A stretch of DNA of 64,000 nt from JANTGF01 sp963750735 (GCA_963750735.1 CAVVRY010000002.1:186001-250000), one strand, 5' to 3'. Counted from the first letter of the stretch, positions 1-10,372 are shown. Notes: generated by a model from the letters alone, not told the origin. Program-made: numbers and translations.

Positions 1-2091
1 ATTGCGGGTCCAATTATTGCTTCAACAATAACAACATTGGCCGCTTTCTTTCCTCTCATTTTCTGGAAAAGTATGGCAGGGGAATTTATGAAGACCATGC
101 CCATAACACTTATTATTGTATTGACATCGTCTTTATTTGTGGCTCTGGTTATAATTCCGGTTTTATCATCTCTATACATTAAAAAAGAGGTGGAAATTGA
201 CCAGAAGAAAAGCAGGAAAAGAAATCTAATTGCCATTGCGGTTTTGGTTATAATAGGAGCCCTTGGCTATCTGGGTAAAGTTTATACAATCGCCAACCTG
301 GCCACGCTTTTTGCATTTATAATGCTAATGAATATTCTAATATTTTATAAAATTGGGCAGTGGTTTCAAAATAAATTTTTACCCTGGTTGGAAAATGTTT
401 ACCTAATAGTTTTAAAATTTGTTTTAAAAGGGAAAAATCCATTGCTGGCATTTTTAGGAACTATAGTATTGCTTATTGGAACCATGATGTTCTTTTTTAT
501 GCAGAATCCAAAAGTCAACTTTTTTCCGGATTCCGATCCAAGTTTTATAAATGTTATTGCCGAACATCCAATTGGGACCAGTATTTATGCCTCAGATACA
601 TTTGCTATGAAACTGGAAAGTGATTTGTATGAGGCATTAGAACAGGATAAGAGTATTGTAAAATCTATTTTAACTACTGTAGGAAAAGGTTCTCCTGATG
701 AGTTTAGTATTGGAGATGAGGCCCACAAATCAATAACTACTATTGACTTTGTTGATTTTCAGTACAGGGAGAGAAAGAATACATCGGAAATTATGGCAAG
801 GCTAAGCGGTATTTTTATTGGAAGGTATCCAGGAGTTATAATTTCAATTGAGAAAAGCGATATGGGGCCACCAACCGGAAAACCCATTAATATTGAAGTT
901 AGCGGTAATAAATTTCAAAATCTTATTGATATAACAGATAATATTAAAGCGCATATTGAAAATGCAAAAATTCCGGGGATTGAAGGTTTAAAAATTGACC
1001 TGGATGTAGGAAAACCTGAATTGGTGGTGCTGATTGACAGGGAAAAAGCAAGGAGATATGGACTTAGTACGAGTCAGATTGCCATGAATTTAAGAACATC
1101 CTTGTATGGTAAGGAAATATCTGATTTTAAGGTTGGTGAAGATGAATACCCTATTGTATTGCGATTGAAAGATGAATACAGGTATAATGTTTCTTCATTG
1201 ATGAACCAGGATATTTCATTTGAGGAGGAAGGAAAGACCATAAAAATTCCTTTGTCTGCAGTAGCTGACATTCAATATAGTTCTACCTATGGTACAGTTA
1301 ACAGAAAGGACCGAAAACGAGTAATTACCTTATTTTCAAATGTAATTGAAGGTTTTAATGCTACATCGGTGAATGAAGCAATTGCTGAACGAATGGTAGG
1401 TTTTGAAATACCAGAGGGATACTCATGGGAATTTACAGGAGAACAGCAAGAACAGGAGGAATCAATGGCCTTCCTGGCCCAGGCAATGTTAATTGCTGTT
1501 ACATTAATTCTTATGATCCTTGTAACCCAGTTCAATTCACTAATTAAACCAGCTATTATCGGAATGACAGTATTATTCAGTACAATTGGAGTATTTGGCG
1601 GGCTGGCTACCTTTGGTTTTGATTTCGTTGTGGTAATGATGGGTATTGGAATTGTATCACTTGCCGGAATTGTTGTGAATAATGGCATAGTCCTTATCGA
1701 TTATATTGAATTGCTTAAAGATCGGAAAAGAATAGAATTGGGATTGGAAGAGGGAGCTTTCCTCCCGGTTGATGTGGCTACTGAATGTGTAATACAAGGT
1801 GGTAAAACCAGATTAAGACCAGTATTATTAACAGCTATTACAACGGTTATGGGATTGATTTCCCTTGCAGTTGGTCTGAATATTAATTTTGGCAGCATGC
1901 TCAGTAATTTTCAGCCCGATTTTTATATTGGAGGAGATATGGTGGCCTTTTGGGGACCAATTTCCTGGACGGTTATTTTTGGATTAAGCTTTGCAACATT
2001 TTTAACGCTAATTCTTGTTCCGGTAATGTATCGTTTGTCGGTAAGAGCTCAGAAGACTGTCATTAATTGGACAAAACCAAAGGCTGGGTAA
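1..2091 (+). CDS. RND-family efflux transporter, C-terminal part (cut by window edge)
   Basis: Inner-membrane proton-driven efflux pump of the AcrB/MdtB type. The frame is open from base 1, so the N-terminal third lies outside the window. Visible in order: the end of the first membrane block, a large periplasmic porter/docking loop (roughly residues 170-470 of the visible part, with typical runs such as KPINIEVSG and GLSTSQIAMNLR), then the second membrane block with the conserved GIVVNNGIVLIDY segment and a closing membrane helix. Two extra hydrophobic segments (about residues 62-105) lie between the first membrane block and the second porter half; classical AcrB lacks them. The gene ends just before a strong terminator, so it is probably the last gene of its operon. 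The substrate cannot be read from the sequence. Confidence 0.93.
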   Translation: MAGPIIASTITTLAAFFPLIFWKSMAGEFMKTMPITLIIVLTSSLFVALVIIPVLSSLYIKKEVEIDQKKSRKRNLIAIAVLVIIGALGYLGKVYTIANLATLFAFIMLMNILIFYKIGQWFQNKFLPWLENVYLIVLKFVLKGKNPLLAFLGTIVLLIGTMMFFFMQNPKVNFFPDSDPSFINVIAEHPIGTSIYASDTFAMKLESDLYEALEQDKSIVKSILTTVGKGSPDEFSIGDEAHKSITTIDFVDFQYRERKNTSEIMARLSGIFIGRYPGVIISIEKSDMGPPTGKPINIEVSGNKFQNLIDITDNIKAHIENAKIPGIEGLKIDLDVGKPELVVLIDREKARRYGLSTSQIAMNLRTSLYGKEISDFKVGEDEYPIVLRLKDEYRYNVSSLMNQDISFEEEGKTIKIPLSAVADIQYSSTYGTVNRKDRKRVITLFSNVIEGFNATSVNEAIAERMVGFEIPEGYSWEFTGEQQEQEESMAFLAQAMLIAVTLILMILVTQFNSLIKPAIIGMTVLFSTIGVFGGLATFGFDFVVVMMGIGIVSLAGIVVNNGIVLIDYIELLKDRKRIELGLEEGAFLPVDVATECVIQGGKTRLRPVLLTAITTVMGLISLAVGLNINFGSMLSNFQPDFYIGGDMVAFWGPISWTVIFGLSFATFLTLILVPVMYRLSVRAQKTVINWTKPKAG

Positions 2092-2116
2092 AAAAATGCA
2101 TAATTGAATAATCATT

Positions 2117-2150
2117 AAGCTGCTTGTAATCAATACAAGCAGCTTTTTTT
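2117..2150 (+). terminator. Rho-independent terminator after the RND gene
   Basis: A perfect 12-bp stem (2117-2128 with 2134-2145) has a 5-nt loop and is followed by a run of T to 2150. It lies 26 bp after the RND stop codon and closes that operon. Confidence 0.93.
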
Positions 2151-2234
2151 ATCCTCTTTTTCTTAGGGGATATTAGAATTAGTCTCATTAAATTTTAGTA
2201 AATTTCGACACCCGGTAACACATATCCTATATCC

Positions 2235-4557
2235 ATGAGATCAAATATTCTTATACTTATTTTTTTTTGCTATTCTATTGCTCTGTTTGGCCAAAAGGAA
2301 GAAAAGTCAACACTAACACTCTGGTATAAAAAACCGGCTGAAAACTGGAATGAGGCTCTCCCTGTTGGAAATGGGCGCCTTGGAGCAATGGTTTTTGGCA
2401 ACATCTACCATGAGCGTATTCAACTGAATGAAGAAAGTGTTTGGACTCGCAGAGATACAATTCAGGATATGCCCAATGCAAAGAAATATATTCCTGAAAT
2501 ACGGCAGAAGCTTTTTGCAGGGGAGATAGTTGAAGCAGAGAACCTGACCAAAGAACATATCTTGTCTCCCCGGCTTCCATCGGGAACGAATACTTATCAA
2601 ACCTTAGGTGATTTGCATATCGATTTTAACCACGATGGAAGGATAACAGACTACCAGCGCGAATTAAATCTCGAAAATGCTCTAGCAAAAGTGAGTTATA
2701 AAGTTGATGAAACTCACTTTACCCGAGAAATATTTTCAAGTGCTCCTGATGATGCAATTATTCTTAGAATAACAGCTGATAAACCGGAGAAATTAAATTT
2801 AAGTGTAAGATTAAATCGGCCGGGCGATAAAGCTTCCATCAAGGTGGAGAACGAAAATATAATTAGAATGTCTGAGCACATTGGAGAGGGAAGTGGGAGT
2901 GAAAATGGAGGCTCTGTTAAAACTAATAGCTGTTGATGGGGAATTAAAATCCACAAATAATTCAATTGAGGTTGAAAATGCCAGTGAGGTATTAATTACC
3001 CTGGTTGCTGCAACCGATTATTGGGGGGATGAGCCACTTGCAATGTGCAAAAAGAAATTGGAAAAGTTAAGTACCAAAGATTTCAAAACTCTATATTCAA
3101 ATCACACAAAAGACTATCAAAATCTTTTTAACCGGGTAAAGCTTGATCTTGGTAATTCTCAGGCAACATACTTTTCAACAGCAGACCGACTGGATGCTTT
3201 AAATAAGGGACTTGAGGATCCTGATCTTATTGAATTATATTTTCAATATGGTCGCTACCTTTTAATTTCAAGTTCAAGGCCCGGTTCTTTGCCTGCCAAC
3301 TTACAGGGGATTTGGTGTGATGGATTAACTCCACCCTGGAATTCCGATTATCATACCAATATCAACATACAAATGAACTATTGGCCGGCGGAAGTAACCA
3401 ACCTGTCTGAATGTCATCTTCCTCTTTTTGATTACATCGATAAGCTTAAACCCAACGGCCGGAAAACAGCCCAGACATTGTATAACTGTAATGGTTTTGT
3501 AGTGCACCATACTTCTGACGCATGGTTCCCAACATCACCAATTGGATCGCCCCGATGGGGCATGTGGCCAATGGGAGGAGCCTGGCTGGCCCAGCACCCC
3601 TGGGAGCATTATTTGTATACCGGTGATCTAACTTTTCTCAGAGAATCAGCCTGGCCCACCATGAAAGAATCAGCTGAATTTTTTGTTGATTTTTTGGTGG
3701 AGGATCCGGAATCGGGCAAACTTGTTTCTGGACCCTCTATGTCTCCTGAAAACACCTATTTTACTGCCAACGGTGATGTTGTTAGTATGGATATGGGGCC
3801 TGCAATGGATCAGGAAATAATTTATGATTTGTTCACCAATTGCATAGAAGCTTCAGAAATATTAAATGAAGATGCTGAGTTTCGGGCAACATTGGAAAAT
3901 ATGAAAAGGAAACTGGCTCCTCCAAAAATTGCTCCCAATGGCAGTGTAATGGAATGGAGAAAAGACTATAAAGAAGCAGAACCGGGGCATCGCCATATGT
4001 CACATTTATTCGCACTGCATCCAGGGAAACAATTTAATTTCTCTGATACACCTGAATTTATGATTGCATCGGAAAAGACTCTTGAAAACCGACTTGCAAA
4101 AGGGGGAGGACATACCGGCTGGAGCCGGGCATGGATAATAAATTTTTATGCCCGACTTTATAATGGCAATGAAGCATACAAACATATTCAGGCCCTTCTT
4201 AAAAAATCAACACTTCCCAATTTATTTGATAATCACCCACCCTTTCAGATTGACGGGAATTTCGGTGGCACAGCTGGTATCGCTGAAATGCTATTACAAA
4301 GTCACACAGATGAGATTGTATTGCTTCCTGCCCTTCCGGATAAATGGCAAGATGGGAACATATCTGGATTACTAGCCCGGGGCGGTTTTGAGCTTGATAT
4401 TGAATGGCAGGATGGAAACTTAAAAGCTGTAAAGATTTTATCGAAGCTGGGAAACAATTGTATGGTTCGATATGGAGAAAATAAAGTAAAGTTCACAACG
4501 AAACAAAACGGAGTTTACTATTTAGATAAATCTCTATTGCCCTTAAAAAATAGATGA
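2235..4557 (+). CDS. GH95 family alpha-L-fucosidase, secreted (one frameshift)
   Basis: Releases alpha-L-fucose (the family also includes alpha-L-galactosidases) from glycan ends. A Sec signal peptide ends near ALFGQ. The N-terminal beta domain starts with the family motif WNEALPVGNGRLGAMVFG, and the (alpha/alpha)6 barrel follows. Family catalytic residues are visible: the paired Asn in NTNINIQMNYWPAE (the Asn residues in TNIN), the general-acid Glu in WRKDYKEAEPGHRHMSHLF, and the Asp in FQIDGNFGG. The frame breaks at the G run 2888-2890; removing one G joins the two parts into about 770 residues, the normal family length. All catalytic residues are intact, so I read the break as a likely sequence error. 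No other glycan genes are directly adjacent. Confidence 0.9.
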
Positions 4558-4630
4558 TGCAACCTTTTGTTATATTTAGTTGTCATAATTTTAGATATGT
4601 ATTAAATAGGATAATGATTATTCAGTCAGC

Positions 4631-5395
4631 ATGAAAGATGAAGTCACATATCCTGAGTTTTTTGCCAGGTTTTATGATGTCCTGTATGCAAAATTGCGTG
4701 GGGGTGAAGATGATCATTTTTACTTGCGAAAAATCGCAGAATCCAAAGGGCCGGTTTTGGAATTAGGCGTTGGAACAGGTCGTTTTTTTATTGATGCATT
4801 GAATTCAGGTGCCGATATATATGGGATTGATGTAAGTCCTGAAATGATTCATGTGTTGAAAAAGAAGCTGAAGAAAAAGCATCATCATAGAGTTCAGGTT
4901 CAAGATGCCAGGGTTTTGGAATTAGACATGAAATTCGACCTGATACTTGGCCCCTTTCGTGTACTTTCTCATGTGATTGAGACCTCAGATCAGCTTAGTT
5001 TATTAAACCAGGTGAATAAACATTTAAACCCGGATGGGATTTTTATATTTGACTTGTATGTGCCAAATCTGAGTATGTTGCTGAAGGGCATAAATAATCT
5101 GACCGATTTTGATAGCGAATATGAAAAAGGCAAAAAATTAAAACGTATTGTCAATATGCATGCCGATTTAATAAATCAAATCAGCCATGTGAATATGAAA
5201 CTTATCTGGGACGAAAACAATGAAGAAGTTCAAAAAGATTGGAACTTCAAAATGAGATATTTCTTTCGATTTGAACTGGAACATTTAATAAAAAGATCAA
5301 ATCTTGAATTGATTCAAATATATGGCGACTTTAAGGGAAATGGACTAAATTCCGATTCAAAAGAATTTATAGTTGTTTGTCGTAAAGGAACATAA
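4631..5395 (+). CDS. Class I SAM-dependent methyltransferase
   Basis: Cytoplasmic methyltransferase of 254 residues; substrate unknown. The SAM-binding motif I is LELGVGTGRFF (about residues 47-57). Motif II is the acidic GIDVSPEMI, and a later FDLILGPFRVLSHV segment matches the motif IV region. The C-terminal half has a stretch of beta-strand-like sequence and ends KEFIVVCRKGT, typical of small-molecule methyltransferases in the Methyltransf_25 group. No signal peptide or membrane segment. It stands alone between the fucosidase and the SiaB-like gene, with about 75 bp upstream and 120 bp downstream, so context says nothing about its substrate. Confidence 0.82.
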   Translation: MKDEVTYPEFFARFYDVLYAKLRGGEDDHFYLRKIAESKGPVLELGVGTGRFFIDALNSGADIYGIDVSPEMIHVLKKKLKKKHHHRVQVQDARVLELDMKFDLILGPFRVLSHVIETSDQLSLLNQVNKHLNPDGIFIFDLYVPNLSMLLKGINNLTDFDSEYEKGKKLKRIVNMHADLINQISHVNMKLIWDENNEEVQKDWNFKMRYFFRFELEHLIKRSNLELIQIYGDFKGNGLNSDSKEFIVVCRKGT

Positions 5396-5514
5396 GATTA
5401 AAGTCAGAAATGCGTTTATCAACAATTTATATTGATTCATGTAATTGTTATTCGTAAACAGTTCAAACCGAAAAAAAAACATAATTTTAACTTTTTAAGA
5501 ATTACCACAATCGA

Positions 5515-6586
5515 ATGGCATCGGAAGTTACCATTGAAAATACTACAAGAATCCAGTTGTTGAAGCAATTTATGGAGAAGGATTCATTGTTCTTTTATTA
5601 TGGGAATTTCAACGATTCTATTAATGACGCTCTTATCCCTTTGGCGGAAAATCTGATAGACAAAGCAGAAGTTTCAGCAGTTTCAAAAAAGAGAACGTTT
5701 TATATATTAATTGAATGTATTCAAAACGTTAATCGACATCACTTTAACTCAACAAAAGAATCTAATTTACCAAAGGAGATTTTTTGGGTCGAAGGTATTG
5801 ATGATCAATTTAATATTGTCTCTGGAAATGTAATGAAATCTGAAGATGTTCCCTATTTAAGATCAAAAATAATGAAATTGAACAGCCTTTCCCCTGAGGC
5901 TTTAAATGCTCATTATAAAACTGTATTGAAGGAAACCGTACTTACAAGTAAAGGTGGTGCGGGACTGGGCCTGATTGAAATAGTCCGTAAATCAAGTAAT
6001 AAAATTCGATTTAAGTTTCAGAAATTAAGTGAGAAATCCTCTTTCTTTGCGATGGAAACAACCATTAAAAAAAGAGAACCAAGCCTTACTACTCCGGAGT
6101 TTAAAGGAATTGAAAACTTGAATATTTTAAATAAAGTATTTAAAGACTACAGCTTCGGATTAACAATTATGGGGATGTGTGCAAATAATAGCCTTTCCGA
6201 AGTTGAATCAATGGTAAATTATATCAACCAGATTGGTTCTCCGCCATTTTTTGAAAAACAGAAATCTGCTGAGTCTTTCCATGGCCTATTGGTACATATG
6301 GCAAACATCTGTTTTGAGCAACCAAAATTTCCAGATCCGACACATGTTGCTTCAGTTTGAAATTAAAAATGATAAACGGGAGCTGATAATTGGTTGGCTT
6401 GTGCCTGATGAGGAGGTATCAGAGTGTTATACCAGGCTGAATACACATGTTAAATCGGAACCGGTGAATGTGATGAAGTTGTTAAATGGTATAATGGATT
6501 CTCAATCGCCAAAAATTGAGCTCGAAAAATTTCAAATGATTGATAACAATCAATTAATAACTGTTATGATTTCTCAGGGAGAATAA
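5515..6586 (+). CDS. SiaB-family (DUF6272) histidine-kinase-like signalling protein, with C-terminal extension (one frameshift)
   Basis: Residues 1 to about 190 match the SiaB-like GHKL kinase family: FFYYGNFND near the start, the helix ILIECIQNVNRHH (the N-box region), and a glycine-rich ATP-lid motif KGGAGLGLIEIVRK. SiaB-type proteins phosphorylate a SiaC-like partner in a partner-switch pathway; no SiaC gene is seen nearby. The frame is lost around 6340-6358 and continues in the +1 frame with LQFEIKNDKRELIIGW to the stop at 6586. The extension (about 165 residues) resembles a degenerate second copy of the kinase fold without the glycine-rich lid; that is inference. It overlaps the convergent rhodanese gene by 13 bp. 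Confidence 0.75.
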
Positions 6587-7023
6587 TTTCCCTTTGGTTT
6601 TTTCTTTTCAATTGGCAGCTTTTTCTTTTTCCAACCTGTAAAGCCATCTTCAAGTATATAAATTATTTTAAATCCTTTCTTTTCTAATATCTCGCTGACA
6701 TCAATACTTCTGGAGATAAAATCGCAATAAAGGAATAAAGGAGTTTCATAATCCACTGTGTCAGTAAAGCCAAGTAAAATCTGTTGATTGGAAGCAGAAA
6801 TAGAATTAGGAATTCTTTCTTTTTCAAAATCTCTAAGCTCTCTAACATCCAGAATTAGCTTTTCTGTGGTAGAGTTTAGTTTAATATAGAATTCGTCCGT
6901 ATCCAGCTTAAAAATTTTTAACGAATCCGATTGTGCATTTAATTTAAAAGGAATAAAAATGAATAATAAGCAGCAGTAAAACCTATAGATTTCAAAAAAA
7001 ATATACTTGTTGAATGATAGCAT
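6574..7023 (-). CDS. Rhodanese-like domain protein, exported
   Basis: Small periplasmic or membrane-anchored protein of 149 residues. A hydrophobic N-terminal segment ends at FKLNAQS, a Sec-type cleavage pattern. The rhodanese (Cdc25-like) domain follows: LILDVRELRDFEKERIPNS is the CH2A/CH2B region, and the active loop is YCDFISRS, with the catalytic Cys followed four residues later by Arg. It probably binds or transfers sulfane sulfur; the substrate is not known. It is transcribed toward the SiaB-like gene and its 3' end overlaps that gene by 13 bp. Confidence 0.85.
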   Translation of the reverse strand: MLSFNKYIFFEIYRFYCCLLFIFIPFKLNAQSDSLKIFKLDTDEFYIKLNSTTEKLILDVRELRDFEKERIPNSISASNQQILLGFTDTVDYETPLFLYCDFISRSIDVSEILEKKGFKIIYILEDGFTGWKKKKLPIEKKKPKGNYSP

Positions 7024-7159
7024 GAAATAAAATTTATTGGGGAAATCAAATATACAGAATATTGAGCTTAAATGAATCTACAAATCTGCAGGTAACTTTT
7101 TTTCTAATATGGGGTATAAATTATAGTTTTCGATTCAATTCCCGACTTTTGTTTTGTAT

Positions 7160-7849
7160 ATGAAAATGAGATTTTTAGAAAATTTTGTTGATTTGTTTTA
7201 TCCACGCATTTGCCCTGCATGTGGTATGTCATTGATGTATGGCGAAAAGGTAATTTGTACAGAATGCCTAATTCATCTTCCAAAATCTAATTATCACAAC
7301 TTTGAAGACAACCCTGTGGCAAAAGTATTTTGGGGCAGAGTACAATTAGGCTTTGCAACTGCTTTTTATGTTTTTGAGAAAGGAAGCAAATACCAGAAAT
7401 TAATTCATAAAATGAAATATAAAGGGCAGAAAGAAATCGGAACCGAATTGGGTAAAATGTTTGGAGAGGATTTGAAAAAAACAGGTTTTCAATCTGTTGA
7501 CAATATAATACCTGTTCCTTTACATCTTAAAAAATTGAAAAAAAGAGGATTCAACCAGGCAGAACTGATTGCAAATGGCCTGGGAGATAGCATGAATAAA
7601 CCCATAGATATTCAAAGTCTGACCCGGATAGTTGCCAATCCGACACAAACCCGTAAAAATCGAATTGAACGATGGCAAAACGTTTCAGGGATATTTGAAG
7701 TTAAAAACCCTGAAAACATGCACAACAAACATATTCTGCTGGTTGACGACGTTCTTACAACTGGTTCAACCCTGGAAGCCTGCGTAAATGCATTTTCAGA
7801 AATTCCTGGTATAAAAGTTAGTATTGCTGTTTTAGCCTACGCTTTGTGA
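7160..7849 (+). CDS. comF: ComF family protein (phosphoribosyltransferase-like, double zinc ribbon)
   Basis: Homologue of ComF/GntX, a PRTase-fold protein linked to DNA uptake in competent bacteria; its molecular reaction is not settled. The N-terminus carries two Cys pairs of a zinc ribbon (CPAC and CTEC). The centre has the family helix GFNQAELIA and TRKNRIERWQNV. The PRPP-binding loop is VDDVLTTGST near residues 190-200. I chose the ATG at 7160, because the frame upstream offers only a TTG at 7154. Length (229 residues) is normal for the family. It is a single gene flanked by genes on the other strand. Confidence 0.9.
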   Translation: MKMRFLENFVDLFYPRICPACGMSLMYGEKVICTECLIHLPKSNYHNFEDNPVAKVFWGRVQLGFATAFYVFEKGSKYQKLIHKMKYKGQKEIGTELGKMFGEDLKKTGFQSVDNIIPVPLHLKKLKKRGFNQAELIANGLGDSMNKPIDIQSLTRIVANPTQTRKNRIERWQNVSGIFEVKNPENMHNKHILLVDDVLTTGSTLEACVNAFSEIPGIKVSIAVLAYAL

Positions 7850-7860
7850 TTCAATAATTA

Positions 7861-8810
7861 TTATTCTATTGGTAAACTATTCTTATTTTCCTCCAGCCAC
7901 ATCTCAAATGATTTCAGTGAAGGATTTAATTCTCTTGCATTTTCAACATCACGTAGAGAAGAAAACGAATCGTTAAAATCACGATAAAACTGAAACATAT
8001 TGCCAAGATCATCAGCTCCTTCAAAACCAAAACTCCTAAATGTTTCTGGTGATATCTCATTGTAAACTACTTCTTCTCCGAGAGCATTGGTCAGGCTATT
8101 GGCCATTTCCTGGCAAGTAGGATGCTCGCCGGCTATTCCAACTGTTTTGCCAATGTATTTTGAATCATTTTTAAATATACCGTAAGCACACTTTCCAATA
8201 TCTTCTGAGGCTATTCCTGTAAGTTTTTTATCTCCCATAGGAAAAGTGATTGCCAGTTTTCCATCGGCTCCTCTTTTTGGTCCCATTCCAAAATAGATAA
8301 GGTTTTCCCAATAGAAGCTTGTATGAAGAAAGGTGGTTGGTACGCTTAAATCAATGAAATGCTGATTTGCGGCACCTTTAGCATCAAAGTGCGGGACTTT
8401 ATATTTTCCCATAAGTGTTGGCATCCGATCATCATCAAGCGGTATGAATTTTCGGGTGTCCTCAAGGGTAGACCAGATAACATGTTTTACATTTTGTTCT
8501 TTTGCCGCCTTGGCCATATTTTTTATCTGTTCAAATTCTTTTTCCGGAGAAAAATGAGCCCAGTAAAAGGTTACAAAATAAGCTCCATATGAACCCTGCA
8601 AAGCGCTCTTAATACTCTCGATATCATCAATATCAGCAACCACCAACTCAGCACCCATTGCTTTAAGTTCTTTGGCCTTATCTGAATTAATATCTCTGGT
8701 TACAGCACGAACTGAAAATTCAGAATTCTTATCCTGAAGAATGGCGCGACCAGGCCTCCTCCCTGTGCCCCAGTTGCACCAAAAACAGTTATTATTTTTT
8801 TATGTGACAT
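7861..8810 (-). CDS. NmrA-like NAD(P)-binding reductase (one frameshift)
   Basis: Atypical short-chain dehydrogenase of the NmrA/HSCARG group, about 315 residues, probably a redox-sensing or NAD(P)H-binding protein. The true start is the ATG ending at 8810: the first residues give the Rossmann motif VFGATGAQGG. The frame is lost near 8749-8752, where one T appears to be missing (restoring it gives LVRAILQDKN), and it continues as AVTRDINSDKAKELKAMGAELV to the stop. The rest is intact, with the family patterns GAYFVTFYW and VPTTFLHTSFYWENL. It is convergent with comF, 11 bp apart. A 21-bp palindrome lies about 130 bp upstream. Confidence 0.85.
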
Positions 8811-8942
8811 TGTGTATAATTTTTAATTAAATACTATAATAAGCAAAACAATATGAAGAAAGATTTGTTCAAGGTTATTCCAGGATTTATAGCCGGAAGA
8901 CACTCATATCTAGATTTCAAAACTTTCTTGCAAAAGCAAGAT

Positions 8943-8963
8943 ATTACAATTATTAATTGTAAT
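8943..8963. promoter_or_regulatory. Inverted repeat in the 8811-9101 intergenic gap
   Basis: Two perfect 8-bp arms (8943-8950 and 8956-8963) flank a 5-bp AT spacer. There is no T run, so it is not a classic terminator. It lies between the divergent NmrA-type gene start and the end of the UbiX gene. It could be a regulator site, but no regulator gene is adjacent. The rest of this 290-bp gap shows only a doubtful 43-codon frame. Confidence 0.3.
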
Positions 8964-9101
8964 TCAAGACTTTTTTATAATTGAATTAGAATCAATATAG
9001 TATTTACGGTTGAATACTCTAAGGATGGAAGAAATGGTATAGGATTGTAATTTAGATTTAGTTTTATGACTACTTTCTCAATAGAGAAGTGAAAAATGGT
9101 G

Positions 9102-9671
9102 CTATGAGTTTTGAGCCCATCGATATGTTTGAACATCCAGTCCGGCAAGGTCTAAAATCCTGTCAACTATGGTTTCTGCAGCCTGTTCAATGGTTTTTGG
9201 GAGACTATAAAAAGATGGAGAAGCGGGACAAATTATTCCTCCCGCCTGGGTAATTAATTCCATATTTCTAATATGAATTAAGCTGTACGGAGCTTCCCGC
9301 GGAACAAGTATGAGTTTTTGCCTTTCTTTGAGGATAACATCTGCAGCCCTGCTTATCAAATCCGAGCTTACTCCTGAGGCAATTCTTCCAAGAGTTCCCA
9401 TTGAGCAGGGACATATAATCATTGTATTAAAACCAGAAGATCCGGAAGCGAATGGAGCATAAAAATCATTTTCGTCATATACCCTAAAAGCCAGATTTTT
9501 ATAGTCATCATTTTTCAATTCGTACTCCCAAACCTCACGAGCAATTTTTGAGAATACCACACCCACAGTTGAAATTTGCTGTTCAATTTTTTTAAGCTTC
9601 TCTAATAGAATTTTTGGATAGATTGCACCACTTGCTCCTGATACTGCAACAATTATTTTGTTTTCCTTCAT
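9102..9671 (-). CDS. ubiX: UbiX family flavin prenyltransferase
   Basis: Makes prenylated FMN, the cofactor of UbiD-type decarboxylases, from FMN and dimethylallyl phosphate. The N-terminal IIVAVSGASGAIYPKILLE is the phosphate/flavin-binding loop. Further family motifs are IICPCSMGTLGRIASG and LILVPREAPYSLIHIRNM, with the Arg and Glu expected in the active site. Length about 189 residues is normal. I prefer the ATG at 9671; a TTG at 9689 would overlap the stop of the upstream sirtuin gene. The two genes are therefore co-transcribed. No UbiD partner gene is in the window. Confidence 0.92.
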   Translation of the reverse strand: MKENKIIVAVSGASGAIYPKILLEKLKKIEQQISTVGVVFSKIAREVWEYELKNDDYKNLAFRVYDENDFYAPFASGSSGFNTMIICPCSMGTLGRIASGVSSDLISRAADVILKERQKLILVPREAPYSLIHIRNMELITQAGGIICPASPSFYSLPKTIEQAAETIVDRILDLAGLDVQTYRWAQNS

Positions 9672-9685
9672 AGTTAATTTTTTTT

Positions 9686-10372
9686 TCAATTCTCCCTGAG
9701 GAGAATACCCTTTAGCACCTCAACCCCCTTCACTGCTCCCTCCTTAATAAACTCAACATTCCTGCGAGTTGGAGCCACTTCATTTGGATCAATCAGATAA
9801 ATTGGAACATCACGTGGAGCATAATCAATCAAACCTGCAGCCGGGTATACATTTAAAGAGGTTCCAATTATAACAAAAATATCGGCATTTTGCACTATGG
9901 AAATTGCATCTTCAATGGCGGGTACTGATTCCCCAAACCAAACAATATGAGGCCTGAGTTGTGATCCTTTAGCACATACATCTCCAGTTTTGAGTTCCCA
10001 GCCCTCTATTTCAGTGATTAATGATGGATCAGCTGTGCTACGGGCCTTTCTGAGTTCCCCGTGCAAATGTAAAATATTTGAGCTTCCGGCTCTTTCATGC
10101 AGATCATCAACATTTTGAGTAATAATTTCAACATTAAAATAGTTTTCGAACTCGGCTAATCCTGTATGTCCGGCATTGGGTTCTACTTCCAGCAATTGCT
10201 TCCTTCTTTCGTTATAAAACCGCAATACTAGTTCCTGGTCATTCTCCCAGGCAATTGGGCTTGCCACCTCGGTAACATCATATTGCTCCCAGAGGCCACC
10301 CATATCCCGAAAAGTCATTAAACCACTTTCTTTACTCATTCCGGCACCTGTAAGGACAACTAGTTTTTTCAT
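9686..10372 (-). CDS. cobB: Sir2 family NAD-dependent protein deacylase (sirtuin)
   Basis: Removes acyl groups from lysines using NAD. Visible motifs: NAD-binding GAGMSKESGLMTFRD at the N-terminus, QNVDDLHERAG, catalytic His in HLHGELRKARS, and GTSLNVYPAAGL. RFYNERRKQ contains the Y-x-x-R pair that marks SIRT5/CobB-type enzymes acting on succinyl- or malonyl-lysine. The region that normally carries four zinc-binding Cys holds only one Cys (GDVCAKGS), so the structural zinc appears absent. 228 residues, cytoplasmic. Its 3' end touches the UbiX gene, suggesting an operon of two. Confidence 0.92.
   Translation of the reverse strand: MKKLVVLTGAGMSKESGLMTFRDMGGLWEQYDVTEVASPIAWENDQELVLRFYNERRKQLLEVEPNAGHTGLAEFENYFNVEIITQNVDDLHERAGSSNILHLHGELRKARSTADPSLITEIEGWELKTGDVCAKGSQLRPHIVWFGESVPAIEDAISIVQNADIFVIIGTSLNVYPAAGLIDYAPRDVPIYLIDPNEVAPTRRNVEFIKEGAVKGVEVLKGILLREN

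Noticed and set aside
1287..1688. Long minus-strand frames opposite the RND genes (also 61696-62310)
   Set aside because: They mirror membrane-helix codons of the plus-strand genes and have no family pattern.
8853..8984. 43-codon plus-strand open frame in the gap after the NmrA gene
   Set aside because: No recognisable protein pattern, no promoter, and it spans the palindrome at 8943-8963; it is within chance length for AT-rich DNA.
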